Assembly (NCBI GenBank): GCA_016712635.1
Contig: JADJQS010000002.1
Span: forward strand, 620,001-684,000
DNA: 64,000 nucleotides
Reading direction: 5' to 3'
Source: Gammaproteobacteria bacterium
GTDB taxonomy: Bacteria > Pseudomonadota > Gammaproteobacteria > SZUA-140
Below are positions 23,527-31,977 of this stretch, in pieces. How positions within the stretch are numbered: position 1 is the first letter of the stretch; every line of letters starts with the position of its first letter. A model generated the notes under the pieces. That model was not told the origin of the DNA. It saw nothing but the letters and a program-made list of their open reading frames with translations, and did not search any database. Made by a program: the position numbers and the translations under genes.

Positions 23527-25221
23527 CTACTCGGAGGCGTGCGCCATCAGGACCAGATAGCGCTCGAGACGGTCCGCGCGCGGCGCCGCGCCGGCGGCGA
23601 GGAAATCGCAGCCCCCCGCCGCGCAGCGGGTCCCGCCGGTGAGCCTGTCGAGCACCAGGTCCGGCAGGTCGTAGTGATGCATCGCAGCGGGCCTGACCGG
23701 CTTTCCCCCGTCGACGATCGCGATGCGGTTGTAGTACTGACTGCGCTCGCGGTTGTCCAGGTAGCGCAGCGCGCTGTAGGTATTGGGGCCGAACTGCAAC
23801 GGCGGCACATGGTCCGACACCAGCACGACCAGGCTGTCGGGATCGAGCGCGATGAGCCGGCGCACGTAGTGGGCGATGGCCTCCGTGCGATAGTAGAACT
23901 GGTTGACCACGCGCTCCAGGTGCTCGTCCCTGAAACCGGACTCGATCCGGACGACCGGCGGGCGCCTGGCGCTGTCGATGTTGTGCGGCGTATGACCGTA
24001 GATGGTCAGCAGGTAGTTGAACAGGGGCTGCCCCGGATGCCGGCGCAGATGCTCCGCGACGAAACCCAGGTTCTGGGCGAACAGGTCGCCGTCGAACTGG
24101 TAGTCCTCGACGCCGGGGTCGCCGGCGTGCAGGTAGGTGGGCGCGGCGGAGTAGAACTCCGCGGGATACTGCTGCTCGGTGAATCCGATGCCCTGGTACG
24201 CCGGCTGGGCGTTGAAGAAATTGGGCTTGTAGCTGTTGCTCGCGACGCTGCGGTAGCCGAGCTCCGTCAGCAGTCCGGGCAGGCAGTGCGCCGGGGCGCC
24301 GGTAAAGGCGTTGAACTCGACGCTGGAGAGGCGCTCGAGGGCCGGCACCCCGCACAGCACCTCGAATTCCGCCTGCGCAGTACCGCCGCCGAAGACCGGC
24401 GAGAGAGACAGGCCGAGCGCATCGCCGAACAGCTGCTCGAAGTCCGGATGAACCGGATTGCGCGAGAACTTCAACCCGCTGAACAGGCGCGGGTCGAGGA
24501 AGCTCTCCAGCACGACGAAGTGGACGTTGCGCGGCCGCAGCTGGAGCCGGATCCGTTCGACCTCTCCCCTGAAGCGTGCATCGAAGGCGGCACGATCGCG
24601 GTACGGCTCTATCTGCTCGAGCGTACCGGCGCGCTGCGCCTCGCGATAGAGCAGCATGGCCACGCGACCGTTGCTCTCCACACTCTTGCCATCGGAATAG
24701 GTCACGATCTCATGGGCGAAGGACTCGAAGCCGGTGGCGAAGGCGTCCGGCGCGGCGCGGATGGCCAGCGCGACCACGCACAGCGGCATCACGCCCGCGA
24801 CCAGGCGCCAGGGCCGGCCGTAGTCGATCCGCGCGAACAGGACCAGAAACGGCACGACGAAGGCGAGCGTCAGGAGGATCGCGTACGGAAGCGGCAGGAT
24901 CTGCAGCAGCTCAGGCAGCTCGGACAGGTTGATCAGGCGAAACACCTTGCCGTACACCAGGTAGAACACGTCGTGCACCAGGTAGACCGCGAAGATCGGG
25001 ACGGCCGCCAGCACCGGGCGCAGGCTCGACGGCTTTAGCGCGACATAGGCGAGGCCGTACAGGTACAGCACGCACGCGAGCTCGGGCCACTGCAGGTACA
25101 GGAGCTTGGCGCTGAATCCGCCGTAGACCTCCACCAGCCTCGCATAGAGCGCCAGGGCCGCGAGCAGCAGGGCGACATGGAGGAGGGGCTTACGCCAGTG
25201 ATCCGGCGGGGGCAAACTCAT
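23527..25221 (-). CDS. LTA synthase-like membrane sulfatase/phosphotransferase
   Basis: The 564-residue protein has about five N-terminal membrane helices (residues 10-190) and a periplasmic alkaline-phosphatase-fold domain. HFVVLESFLDPR, GGGTAQAEFEVLCG (with the nucleophile Thr), LLTIYGHTPH and VLVSDHVPPL give the metal-site elements of the LtaS/MdoB/OpgB family. Members transfer phosphoglycerol or phosphoethanolamine from phospholipid to glucans or glycolipids. In Gram-negatives the usual role is decorating periplasmic glucans, but the acceptor is unknown here. I chose ATG 25219-25221, just before the first membrane helix; the frame stays open upstream into non-coding sequence. Confidence 0.85.
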   Translation of the reverse strand: MSLPPPDHWRKPLLHVALLLAALALYARLVEVYGGFSAKLLYLQWPELACVLYLYGLAYVALKPSSLRPVLAAVPIFAVYLVHDVFYLVYGKVFRLINLSELPELLQILPLPYAILLTLAFVVPFLVLFARIDYGRPWRLVAGVMPLCVVALAIRAAPDAFATGFESFAHEIVTYSDGKSVESNGRVAMLLYREAQRAGTLEQIEPYRDRAAFDARFRGEVERIRLQLRPRNVHFVVLESFLDPRLFSGLKFSRNPVHPDFEQLFGDALGLSLSPVFGGGTAQAEFEVLCGVPALERLSSVEFNAFTGAPAHCLPGLLTELGYRSVASNSYKPNFFNAQPAYQGIGFTEQQYPAEFYSAAPTYLHAGDPGVEDYQFDGDLFAQNLGFVAEHLRRHPGQPLFNYLLTIYGHTPHNIDSARRPPVVRIESGFRDEHLERVVNQFYYRTEAIAHYVRRLIALDPDSLVVLVSDHVPPLQFGPNTYSALRYLDNRERSQYYNRIAIVDGGKPVRPAAMHHYDLPDLVLDRLTGGTRCAAGGCDFLAAGAAPRADRLERYLVLMAHASE

Positions 25222-25267
25222 GGCGGCAGGGACGGATGCAGGACAAGGGAGCCGAATTGTCGCGCCA

Positions 25268-25285
25268 TTGTCATCAAACTGCAAC
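25268..25285 (+). promoter_or_regulatory. PhoB-box-like direct repeat, target uncertain
   Basis: TTGTCATCAAACTGCAAC matches 14 of 18 positions of CTGTCATAWAWCTGTCAY by my count. It reads on the plus strand, 479 bp before the next plus gene, while the nearest start (25221, sulfatase) is on the minus strand. PhoB boxes are directional, so the target is unclear. Confidence 0.3.
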
Positions 25286-25641
25286 ATTCTTCCGCTAGGA
25301 CCGACCTGCGACCCCGGCTGGGCCGCCTCCGCCGCCCGCAGGCCGGGCGGCGGGGGATATCGCGCGGCATGGCGCCTCCCGCCGGAAGGTGCGCGCCGCA
25401 TCCCGCGCCATGGACGGACGGTGCGGGAACGGACACTGTCGAGTCCCGGCTCCCGGTGTCCGGACACGCAGCGGCGCATCACGCTTCTTCGTGCCGTCAC
25501 TGCGAACCGGGCGCACAGCGCGTTTACATTTCGCGCTGCAAGCGACTGCGCGCCGCAATCAGTCTGTGCGTCGTTTGTTTACGATCATGAACACTGCCGG
25601 CTCGCGCGCATGATGCATCATCTCCCGGGTTCCATGTCCGC

Positions 25642-25659
25642 TTCGGTAACGTTACCGAA
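25642..25659. promoter_or_regulatory. LacI/GalR-like palindromic operator
   Basis: TTCGGTAACGTTACCGAA is a perfect 18-bp palindrome with a central CG and TAAC/GTTA arms, the pattern of LacI/GalR-family operators. It is 105 bp upstream of the first VPLPA-CTERM gene. No LacI-family gene is in the window, so the regulator would be elsewhere. Confidence 0.5.
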
Positions 25660-25763
25660 ACAGTTCCATGCGATTCTGCAATCGATCCTTCGGATCGCTC
25701 GGCGCCGCGCACGCGCGGGCGTCGCTTCACATATCAATGTTGCAGATAAAACAAGGAGCACCC

Positions 25764-26429
25764 ATGTCCAATCAATCACTGATCAAATCTATCGTTGTCG
25801 CCGGCAGCCTGTTCGCCGCCGGGCCGAGCCTGGCCGCCACCGTTGCCATCACCGAATGGATGTATGCCGGCAGCGGCGGCGAGTTCATCGAATTCACCAA
25901 CGTCAGCGGCGCGGCGATCGACTTCACCGGCTGGAGTTACGATGACGACTCACGGCTCGCCGGAGTGTTCGACCTGTCCGGTTTCGGCGTGGTCGCCGCG
26001 GGCGAGTCCGTCATCATCACCGAGAGCTCCGCCGCGCAGTTCAGCGCCGACTGGAGCCTGGCGTCTTCGATCAAGGTGCTCGGCGGATACACCAACAACC
26101 TCGGACGCAACGACGAGATCAATCTCTTCGACGTAAATGATGCGCTGGTCGATCGCCTGACCTATGGCGACCAGACCTTCGCGGGGACGATCCGCACCCA
26201 GGGCGCCAGCGGCAGCCCGCTCAGCCTCGCCGCGCTCGGCGCGAATGATCCCGCGCTCTGGGCACTGTCGACTGCCGGCGACCAGTACGGCTCCTACCTG
26301 TCTGCGAATGCCGACCTCGGCAATCCCGGCACCATCGGTTCCCTGAATCCCGTTCCGGTTCCGGCCGCAGTCTGGCTGCTGGGTTCCGCGCTCGCCGGCC
26401 TGATTGGCATCGGGCGGCGCAAGGCCTGA
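25764..26429 (+). CDS. Lamin-tail-domain exported protein with VPLPA-CTERM signal
   Basis: The 221-residue secreted protein has a signal peptide (cleavage near SLA-ATV), a lamin tail domain (VAITEWMYAGSGGEFIEFTNVSG, DFTGWSYDD, GESVIIT, NDEINLFD) over residues 25-130, and a C-terminal sorting signal VPVPAAVWLLGSALAGLIG followed by RRK. VPLPA-CTERM tails are processed by an exosortase-type enzyme and go with surface or extracellular matrix proteins. The exosortase is not in the window. Start chosen from RBS AAGGAG 5 bases before ATG 25764. It is followed by a second protein with the same tail type; both probably answer to the palindrome upstream. Confidence 0.85.
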   Translation: MSNQSLIKSIVVAGSLFAAGPSLAATVAITEWMYAGSGGEFIEFTNVSGAAIDFTGWSYDDDSRLAGVFDLSGFGVVAAGESVIITESSAAQFSADWSLASSIKVLGGYTNNLGRNDEINLFDVNDALVDRLTYGDQTFAGTIRTQGASGSPLSLAALGANDPALWALSTAGDQYGSYLSANADLGNPGTIGSLNPVPVPAAVWLLGSALAGLIGIGRRKA

Positions 26430-26495
26430 TCACGCAACCCGACGCCGCAGGATCACGGCATGCGCGCGGCCAATTACTCATCGGAGACACATGGA

Positions 26496-27428
26496 ATGAA
26501 AAAACCCTTCAAGACATCAACCTTCGCCGCGGCCATCCTGGCCGCGCAGGCCGGACTGGCGCTGCTCGCCCCGTCCGGTGCCTCCGCCGCCATTACGGCG
26601 CTCGACCTGGCGAACTACACGCTCACCGGCACCTACACCCTGCCGGGCATCGCCGCCGCCGAGGCCTCGGCGGTCACCTACAACTGGACGACCGATACGC
26701 TGTTCGTGCTCGGTGACGAGGGTGACGCCCTCGTCGAGGTGAACCGAACGGGCGCCCAGATCGGCATGATGACGCTGACCGGCTTCGCCGACACCGAAGG
26801 CCTGACCTACATCGGCGGCGGGCAGTTCGTGCTGACCGAGGAACGCCTGCGCAACGCCTACCTGCTCAGCTACTCCGCCGGCGGCAGCGCAGACAGCTCG
26901 ACACTCGCGATGGCGGATCTCGGCGCCACGGTGGGGAACACCGGCATCGAGGGGATCTCCTATGATCCGCGCGACGGCTCGTTCATTACAGTCAAGGAGA
27001 TCAATCCCCAGGAGGTCAACAGGAACGTGATCGACTTCGGCACCGGCACGGCCGCGGTGACGGGCCTGTTCACGCCGAACCTGGGCGTGATCGACCTGTC
27101 GGATGTGCAGGTGCTGGCCACCGTACCATCGCTGACGGGTACGGCGGACGAGGACAACCTGCTCGTCTTCAGCCAGGAATCGGCACGCCTGCTCGAGGTC
27201 GACCGCTCCGGCAATGTCCTCAGCCAGTACGATTTCAGCGCGCTGGCGGACTCGGCGGAAGGCGTCACCATCGACGCGAACGGCAATATCTATGTCGTCG
27301 CGGAGAATGGCGACGACCCGCTGCTGTTCGAGCTCTCACCCGCCCCGGTGCCACTGCCGCCCGCCCTGGTCCTGCTGGGCAGCGCGCTCGCCGGCCTCGC
27401 CGGCGTGATGCGCCGCCGCAAGGCCTGA
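26496..27428 (+). CDS. SdiA-regulated-domain (YjiK-like) exported protein with VPLPA-CTERM signal
   Basis: The 310-residue secreted protein has a signal peptide ending near ASA-AIT and a beta-propeller-like SdiA-regulated domain: NWTTDTLFVLGDEGDALVEV, DTEGLTYIGGGQFVLTEER, GIEGISYDPRDGSFITVKE and SAEGVTIDANGNIYVV are its blade repeats. The tail PVPLPPALVLLGSALAGLAG plus RRRK is an exosortase-type sorting signal. The molecular function of the family is not established; related propellers bind or hydrolyse phosphate esters. I chose ATG 26496 with GGAG upstream over an ATG-like start at 26460 that lacks a signal-peptide N-terminus. It lies 66 bp after its partner and is probably in the same operon. 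Confidence 0.82.
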   Translation: MKKPFKTSTFAAAILAAQAGLALLAPSGASAAITALDLANYTLTGTYTLPGIAAAEASAVTYNWTTDTLFVLGDEGDALVEVNRTGAQIGMMTLTGFADTEGLTYIGGGQFVLTEERLRNAYLLSYSAGGSADSSTLAMADLGATVGNTGIEGISYDPRDGSFITVKEINPQEVNRNVIDFGTGTAAVTGLFTPNLGVIDLSDVQVLATVPSLTGTADEDNLLVFSQESARLLEVDRSGNVLSQYDFSALADSAEGVTIDANGNIYVVAENGDDPLLFELSPAPVPLPPALVLLGSALAGLAGVMRRRKA

Positions 27429-27442
27429 TCCCCTCCCGAACA

Positions 27443-27468
27443 GCCGCCGCCCTGCACGGGGCGGCGGC
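27443..27468 (+). terminator. Strong GC hairpin after the VPLPA-CTERM pair
   Basis: GCCGCCGCCC (27443-27452) pairs with GGGCGGCGGC (27459-27468) across a 6-base loop, 14 bp after the stop. No T tract follows, so termination would have to be of another type; it could also protect the 3' end. Confidence 0.4.
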
Positions 27469-27584
27469 CCCTCCCCGCCGCACGCCGGCCGCAGCGCCCG
27501 GCCGTCCCGTGTTGACGCCCGTACGGGCAATGGTTAGATTGGAACGGACTCCCGCGGCTGGCCGCGCCGAAACATGGAGCTTCC

Positions 27585-28433
27585 GTGAGCGAACCGGTTA
27601 CGGATCTGATCCAGGACATCACCGGCCTCGTATCCTTCCCGGCCGTCGGCCTGCGCGTCAACGAGATGGTCAACGACCCCTCCACCACCGCCGCACAGCT
27701 CGGCGCGGTGATCAGCCGTGACCCCGCGCTCACGGCGCAACTGCTGCAGATCGCCAACAGCGCCGCCTTCGGCCATTCCGCGCAGATCGACACGGTATCG
27801 CGCGCGGTCACGGTGCTCGGCACCCGGCAGATCCGCGACATCGTGCTCGCCGGCGCCGCCATGCACGCCTTCGAGGGCATCCCGAACGAACTGGTCAGCA
27901 TGGAAGACTTCTGGCGTCACAGCCTGTACTGCGGACTGGCGGCGCGCTTCCTGGCCGAACGGCGCGGCCTGCGCAACACCGAGACGCTGTTCATCGCCGG
28001 CATGTTGCACGACGTCGGACAGCTGGTGATCTTCCGCAAGCTGCCGCGGGAATCGAAGCAGGCGCTGCTGCTGTCCATCGAGGGCGACGAGGACTTCGCC
28101 CTCCATCACGCCGAGCAGCGCATCCTCGGCTTCGACCACGCGCAGGTGGGCGCGGCGCTGCTGCGCCGGTGGAATTTCCCGTCGCTGCTGGTCGAATGCA
28201 CGGAGTTCCACCATGCTCCCGCGCTGGCGCGGCAGTTTCCCCTCGAGGCGGCGCTCGTCCACATCGCCAACAGCATCGCGCAGCTGGCCGAGGTCGACAG
28301 CGTGCAGGAGGACGACGCCCTGCTCACCGAGCCCGCCGCCTGGGGCACGGCCGGGCTCGAAAAGGACATCATCGAACGGGCCGTGCGCGCCGCGCAGGCG
28401 CAGTTCGGGGATGTGCGGGGAATGTTTATGTGA
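27585..28433 (+). CDS. HDOD-domain signalling protein
   Basis: The 282-residue single-domain HDOD protein has LVSFPAVGLRVNEMVNDP, SRDPALTAQLLQIANSAAFG, DTVSRAVTVLGTRQIRDIVLAG and LFIAGMLHDVGQLVIF. HDOD domains are HD-related modules usually lacking full catalytic sites; they act in signalling to c-di-GMP, chemotaxis or stress pathways. The start is GTG 27585 with GGAG 5 bases upstream. A paralogue lies at 31978-32838 with the same residue pattern (LLRVANSAFYGFPSKIDTVTRAVTVIGGKQLRDIAL), suggesting duplication. Its stop is 6 bp before the second heptanucleotide array, which therefore begins in its 3' untranslated region. Confidence 0.85.
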   Translation: MSEPVTDLIQDITGLVSFPAVGLRVNEMVNDPSTTAAQLGAVISRDPALTAQLLQIANSAAFGHSAQIDTVSRAVTVLGTRQIRDIVLAGAAMHAFEGIPNELVSMEDFWRHSLYCGLAARFLAERRGLRNTETLFIAGMLHDVGQLVIFRKLPRESKQALLLSIEGDEDFALHHAEQRILGFDHAQVGAALLRRWNFPSLLVECTEFHHAPALARQFPLEAALVHIANSIAQLAEVDSVQEDDALLTEPAAWGTAGLEKDIIERAVRAAQAQFGDVRGMFM

Positions 28434-28439
28434 CTAAAC

Positions 28440-28673
28440 GTGAGGCGTGAGGCGTGAGGCGTGAGGCGTGAGGCGTGAGGCGTGAGGCGTGAGGCGTGAG
28501 GCGTGAGGCGTGAGGCGTGAGGCGTGAGGCGTGAGGCGTGAGGCGTGAGGCGTGAGGCGTGAGGCGTGAGGCGTGAGGCGACAAGAGCATGACGGCTTCA
28601 TCTTTCCTGTCAACGACTTTGTAGATTCAGATTTTTATTTTTTTCTCCTAACCCCTAACCCCTCACGCCTCAC
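28440..28673. repeat. Fold-back repeat element, copy 2: (GTGAGGC)20 array, core, inverted arm
   Basis: Twenty perfect GTGAGGC units (28440-28579) are followed by a core (about 28580-28645) sharing GCTTCATYTTTCCTGTCAA and CTTTGTMGATT with copy 1, then four degenerate heptamers CCTAACC, CCTAACC, CCTCACG, CCTCACC (about 28646-28673). The right arm is complementary to the left units. It lies between the HDOD gene and a convergent small exported-protein gene whose TGA stop (28670-28672) falls inside the right arm. Confidence 0.9.
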
Positions 28674-29056
28674 CGATTTTCTGCACACTCCGCCGTGCGC
28701 ACCTCGACACGATCCGCAGCGGCGACTGCCCGCACAACGTCGGTACCCAGCGGGATGAATTCGCCGGGACCCAGATCCCAGCGGTCATGGCGGAAGAAGG
28801 CGCCGTGCGTGACGCGGATCGTACCGACCGGTGCGCCGGCGGCGTCCAGCACGTCGAACAGCAGCTCCGCGCCGCGGCAGTCCGCCAGGGCCTGCACCCA
28901 GCCGGCCACCGAAAGCCCGTGCGCGCCGCCGCGCTGCAGCTTGTAACCGACAATCTGAAAGTAGCCCGAGGGCGCGATATACGTGGCAGCGGATGCGACG
29001 AGAGGAAGACAGAGCGCAGCGACGCAGGCCAGCTGGCGCAGGCCGGAGACGTGCAT
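28670..29056 (-). CDS. Small exported protein of unknown function
   Basis: The 128-residue product has a signal peptide (LRQLACVAALCLPLVASA-A) and no recognised domain. Visible features are YIAPSGYFQIVGYKLQ, GWVQALADCRGAELLF, a run of beta-type strands and two Cys residues (DCRGAE, TAECAENR) that could form a disulfide. A periplasmic beta-sandwich is a fair guess. I chose ATG 29054-29056 over one 15 codons earlier because it starts the signal peptide. Its stop codon is supplied by the right arm of the repeat element, so the element's insertion may have set or altered its C-terminus. Confidence 0.65.
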   Translation of the reverse strand: MHVSGLRQLACVAALCLPLVASAATYIAPSGYFQIVGYKLQRGGAHGLSVAGWVQALADCRGAELLFDVLDAAGAPVGTIRVTHGAFFRHDRWDLGPGEFIPLGTDVVRAVAAADRVEVRTAECAENR

Positions 29057-29120
29057 GGAGTTTCGGACTCCGGAAGAACTGGACGGCCTGAGCCGCGGCA
29101 TCGGTCCCGCTACCCGCCCG

Positions 29121-29423
29121 TCAGATCACCGCGTCGAAGCCTTCGAACTGCGGCGGCCCCAGATAGAGGTCCCTGGATGCGCCGGCGCCGGCATGCGCGC
29201 GGCGGAACGCCTCCGAGCGCGTCCACGCCTCGAACGCGGCGCGGGAATCCCACAACGAATGCGACGCGAACAGTGTGCCCTGCCCGTCCCCGGCCCCCCG
29301 GAGCAGGTGAAACTCGCGGAATCCGGGCACCCCTTCGAGATGGCTCTCGCGGTTCTTCCACACGGCGATAAAGTCCTCTTCGCGCCCGGGCGCGATCCGG
29401 AACCGGTTCATCGCGACAAACAT
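29121..29423 (-). CDS. IsdG/HmoB-like antibiotic biosynthesis monooxygenase-fold protein
   Basis: This 100-residue ABM-fold protein has the residues of IsdG-type heme-degrading monooxygenases at matching positions: Asn6 (MNRFRI), Trp67 (FEAWTRS) and His77 (RRAHAGA), compared with Asn7, Trp67 and His77 in S. aureus IsdG. ESHLEGVPGFREFHLLRG is the usual central strand-helix region. It may open heme and release iron without a partner, or use another quinone-like substrate. The start is set by GGAGGGGGC immediately before ATG 29421-29423; earlier in-frame ATGs lie in the upstream regulator's end. No heme uptake genes are adjacent. Confidence 0.78.
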   Translation of the reverse strand: MFVAMNRFRIAPGREEDFIAVWKNRESHLEGVPGFREFHLLRGAGDGQGTLFASHSLWDSRAAFEAWTRSEAFRRAHAGAGASRDLYLGPPQFEGFDAVI

Positions 29424-29476
29424 GCCCCCTCCGATTTTCATTCCGCGGCAGTGCGGCGCCATCGACCTCAGCGGCA

Positions 29477-29842
29477 TCACCCCGCAAACTGCGCCATCAC
29501 GTCCTTCACCTTGCCGAGCGAATAGGGCTTGACGACAAAGCCTTTGGCGCCCAGCTTGATCGCCTGCTTCACATTATCCACCGTACTGTGCGCGCTGACC
29601 ATGACGATCTCGATCTTCGGGGCCTCCTGCTTCAGGGCCTGCATCACCTCGAAGCCGTTCTCGCCGGACAATTCGATGTCCACAAACACCACGTCGATCC
29701 TGGCCTTCTTCAGCATAAGCTCCGCCGCCGCCTGGTCCGCCACCGTATGCACGCGCGGGTAACCGATGGTGCGCAGGGTGGAGGCGAGCAGATCGCGCGC
29801 CGACGGATCGTCATCGATTACAAGTATCTGGATAGTATCCAT
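29477..29842 (-). CDS. CheY-like single-domain response regulator
   Basis: The 121-residue receiver domain has the acidic pocket (VIDDD at 8-12), phosphoacceptor Asp55 (VVFVDIELSG), Ser84 and Lys105 (VVKPYS). There is no output domain, so it must act by protein contact, as CheY or a phosphorelay intermediate does. It lies 51 bp after the hybrid kinase with a C-terminal HPt domain, the natural phosphate donor. Both belong to a minus-strand signalling operon with an HDOD protein. Confidence 0.9.
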   Translation of the reverse strand: MDTIQILVIDDDPSARDLLASTLRTIGYPRVHTVADQAAAELMLKKARIDVVFVDIELSGENGFEVMQALKQEAPKIEIVMVSAHSTVDNVKQAIKLGAKGFVVKPYSLGKVKDVMAQFAG

Positions 29843-29893
29843 GCAGTCATCCTGTGTGGCCGGCGCGGTCGCGCCGCGTATCCCGTAACCGCC

Positions 29894-31972
29894 TCAACCC
29901 GCGGCCCTGGCGGTATCGCCGGACCAGAGCGCCCGGGAGACCTCGTCATTGAATCCTTGCACAGCCGCAGCGATGGAGTCAAAGCGCGCCTCCGCAATCT
30001 GCGCCTCGATCCTGCCCGCCGCGATGCCGGCCTCCGCATGGCCGAAGGCGCCCGCCGAGCCCTTGATGCGATGGGCGAGCCGGCGCATCTCATCCCAGTC
30101 TCCGCGCGCGGCCCAGGCCGCCATGGCCTCCGGAGCACCCGCCAGCATCGTCATGAACACGGCGCGCGCCTTCAGGTAATCGGGGTCGTGTTCGAGCCGG
30201 GCGCCCTCATCCGCATCCGCCGCGCCGTCAAGATACCTGCCGAGCAGGCCGAGCAACTGCCGCCCCTCGAACGGCTTCGGCAGATAGTCGGTGCAACCCG
30301 CGGCCCGGCATCGTTCCGCCAGACCGCTCCCGGCATTGGCCGACAGGACGATGATCGGCTTCCTGAACCCCGCCTTGCGCAGCCACTCTGCGGCCTCGAG
30401 GCCGCCCATCTCGGGCATCTGCAAGTCCGTCACCAGCAGATCATACTCGCCGGCCAGGGCCTGTTCCACCGCCTGCCTGCCGTTCTCCACCATTGTGAGA
30501 TCGACATCCGTGCCGCGCAGGTAGAGTGCGATCAGGCGCTGGATGTTTGTGTCGTCCTCCGCGACCAGGACGCGCCCGCGCAGCATCGGCGCCTCCGTGG
30601 CGGCCTCCGGCGCGGCTTCCGCCCCGCGCTCGCGCGGCCACGCATAAACCAGTTCGTCGTCTTGCGCCATGCCCGTCGGGAGTGTCACGGCGAAGCGGCT
30701 GCCGCGCCCGGGTGCGCTGTCCACGGCGATCGATCCGCCGAGCTTCTCCGCCAGCTGCTTGGAGATATACAGTCCCAGACCGGTCCCGCCGTATTTCCTC
30801 GTGGTCGATGCGTCGGCCTGGGTGAAGGGCCGGAACAACGTTCTGCTCTGATCCTCGGAGAGGCCGATGCCGGAATCCTCCACCGTGAAGCGGATCTCGC
30901 GCCGCTCCGCCGCGTAACCGATCATGACCCTGACGAAACCGTGCGCGGTGAATTTGATGGCGTTGCCGCACAGGTTGAGCAGGATCTGGGTCAGCCGGGT
31001 CGGGTCGGTGGAGATCCGGGCGGGCACCGGGAACTCGCAGTGCAGCGCGAAATCGAGCCCCTTCTTGCGCGCCTCCAGCAGCATCACGGCGTTCACCCGC
31101 GCCGCGATCTCCAGCGGAGAGACGGGGAGCGTTTCCAGTTCATGGCGGTCCGACTCCAGCTTTGACAGGTCGAGTATGTTGTTGATGATCTCCAGCAGGT
31201 GCCGACCCGCGGTGTGGATGGTCGTCAGCGCGTCACGGTACTCGCCCGCATCCAGGCCGGCGCCCGCGCGGCCGCCCAGCTCGGCGAAGCCGATGATCGA
31301 GGTCAGCGGGGTGCGGATCTCATGGCTGATGTTCGCGATGAACTGGCTCTTGGCCTGGTTCGCGGTCTCCGCCTCCAGGCGCGCCTTCTTCAGGTCCGCG
31401 GTGCGCTGGTCGACGATCTGTTCCAGATTGCGGTTCTGTTCGCGCAGCAGGTGGTACAGGACTTGGCTCTCGATGGTGTTGGCCGCGTTGAGCAGGATCA
31501 TCGAGAGCACATGCATGGTCGAATCCTTGACGTCGCCGAGCGGACTGTCGAGAAATCCGATGAACATGCCGCGGATGCGGGACCGTGTCGACATGACGTG
31601 CGTGACCGTCGTGAAGCGCCGGTCATGCGAACGGCCGAGCAGCGCATGGGTCTGCGTCAGCGCCCAGCCGAAGGTGCCGGCCTCGATCTGGTGATCCATC
31701 TCCTGCTGGATATAGGGCGTGCTGTCCTCGGGGAGGCAGTTGTGCAGGACGAAGCTCTGGTCTGTCTCGTCGACGCGGGCGAAGCCGAGGCTGGTGAAAC
31801 CGTACAGTTTCTGCAGGCGGCGCAGCACGTCGCGCAGGATCGCGTCCGGATCGACGCCGGCCTCCGGGCGCGCGCGCTCCTCCGCCAGCGTGAGGCCCGC
31901 CTCCAGCGCGTTCTCATACCACTCGCGCTGCGACTCCACCTCCGCGATACAGGGTTCGATGCCGTCCACCAT
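29894..31972 (-). CDS. Hybrid sensor histidine kinase: GAF-like, HisKA, HATPase, REC, HPt
   Basis: The 692-residue soluble kinase has no membrane helix. Residues 40-175 form a GAF-like sensor; a coiled coil (about 175-210) leads to the HisKA motif ISHEIRTPL with His217. The ATPase has the N box (LLNLCGNAIKF), G1 (EDSGIG 366-370) and G2 (GGTGLGLYISKQL 395-407). A receiver follows with Asp516 (VTDLQMP) and then an HPt domain with His634 (LAHRIKGSAGAFG). This is a complete His-Asp-His-Asp relay ending in the downstream CheY-like protein. It begins 5 bp after the HDOD gene. The signal is unknown but must be cytoplasmic. Confidence 0.93.
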   Translation of the reverse strand: MVDGIEPCIAEVESQREWYENALEAGLTLAEERARPEAGVDPDAILRDVLRRLQKLYGFTSLGFARVDETDQSFVLHNCLPEDSTPYIQQEMDHQIEAGTFGWALTQTHALLGRSHDRRFTTVTHVMSTRSRIRGMFIGFLDSPLGDVKDSTMHVLSMILLNAANTIESQVLYHLLREQNRNLEQIVDQRTADLKKARLEAETANQAKSQFIANISHEIRTPLTSIIGFAELGGRAGAGLDAGEYRDALTTIHTAGRHLLEIINNILDLSKLESDRHELETLPVSPLEIAARVNAVMLLEARKKGLDFALHCEFPVPARISTDPTRLTQILLNLCGNAIKFTAHGFVRVMIGYAAERREIRFTVEDSGIGLSEDQSRTLFRPFTQADASTTRKYGGTGLGLYISKQLAEKLGGSIAVDSAPGRGSRFAVTLPTGMAQDDELVYAWPRERGAEAAPEAATEAPMLRGRVLVAEDDTNIQRLIALYLRGTDVDLTMVENGRQAVEQALAGEYDLLVTDLQMPEMGGLEAAEWLRKAGFRKPIIVLSANAGSGLAERCRAAGCTDYLPKPFEGRQLLGLLGRYLDGAADADEGARLEHDPDYLKARAVFMTMLAGAPEAMAAWAARGDWDEMRRLAHRIKGSAGAFGHAEAGIAAGRIEAQIAEARFDSIAAAVQGFNDEVSRALWSGDTARAAG

Positions 31973-31977
31973 GGCAA

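Larger units (their letters stand above)
25222..25763. other. 542-bp intergenic region with two candidate regulatory sites
   Basis: The region separates the divergent sulfatase and VPLPA-CTERM genes. It holds the Pho-box-like repeat at 25268-25285 and the 18-bp palindrome at 25642-25659, described separately. No gene with credible coding character is seen; open frames here are Arg/Pro-rich shadows. Confidence 0.6.
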
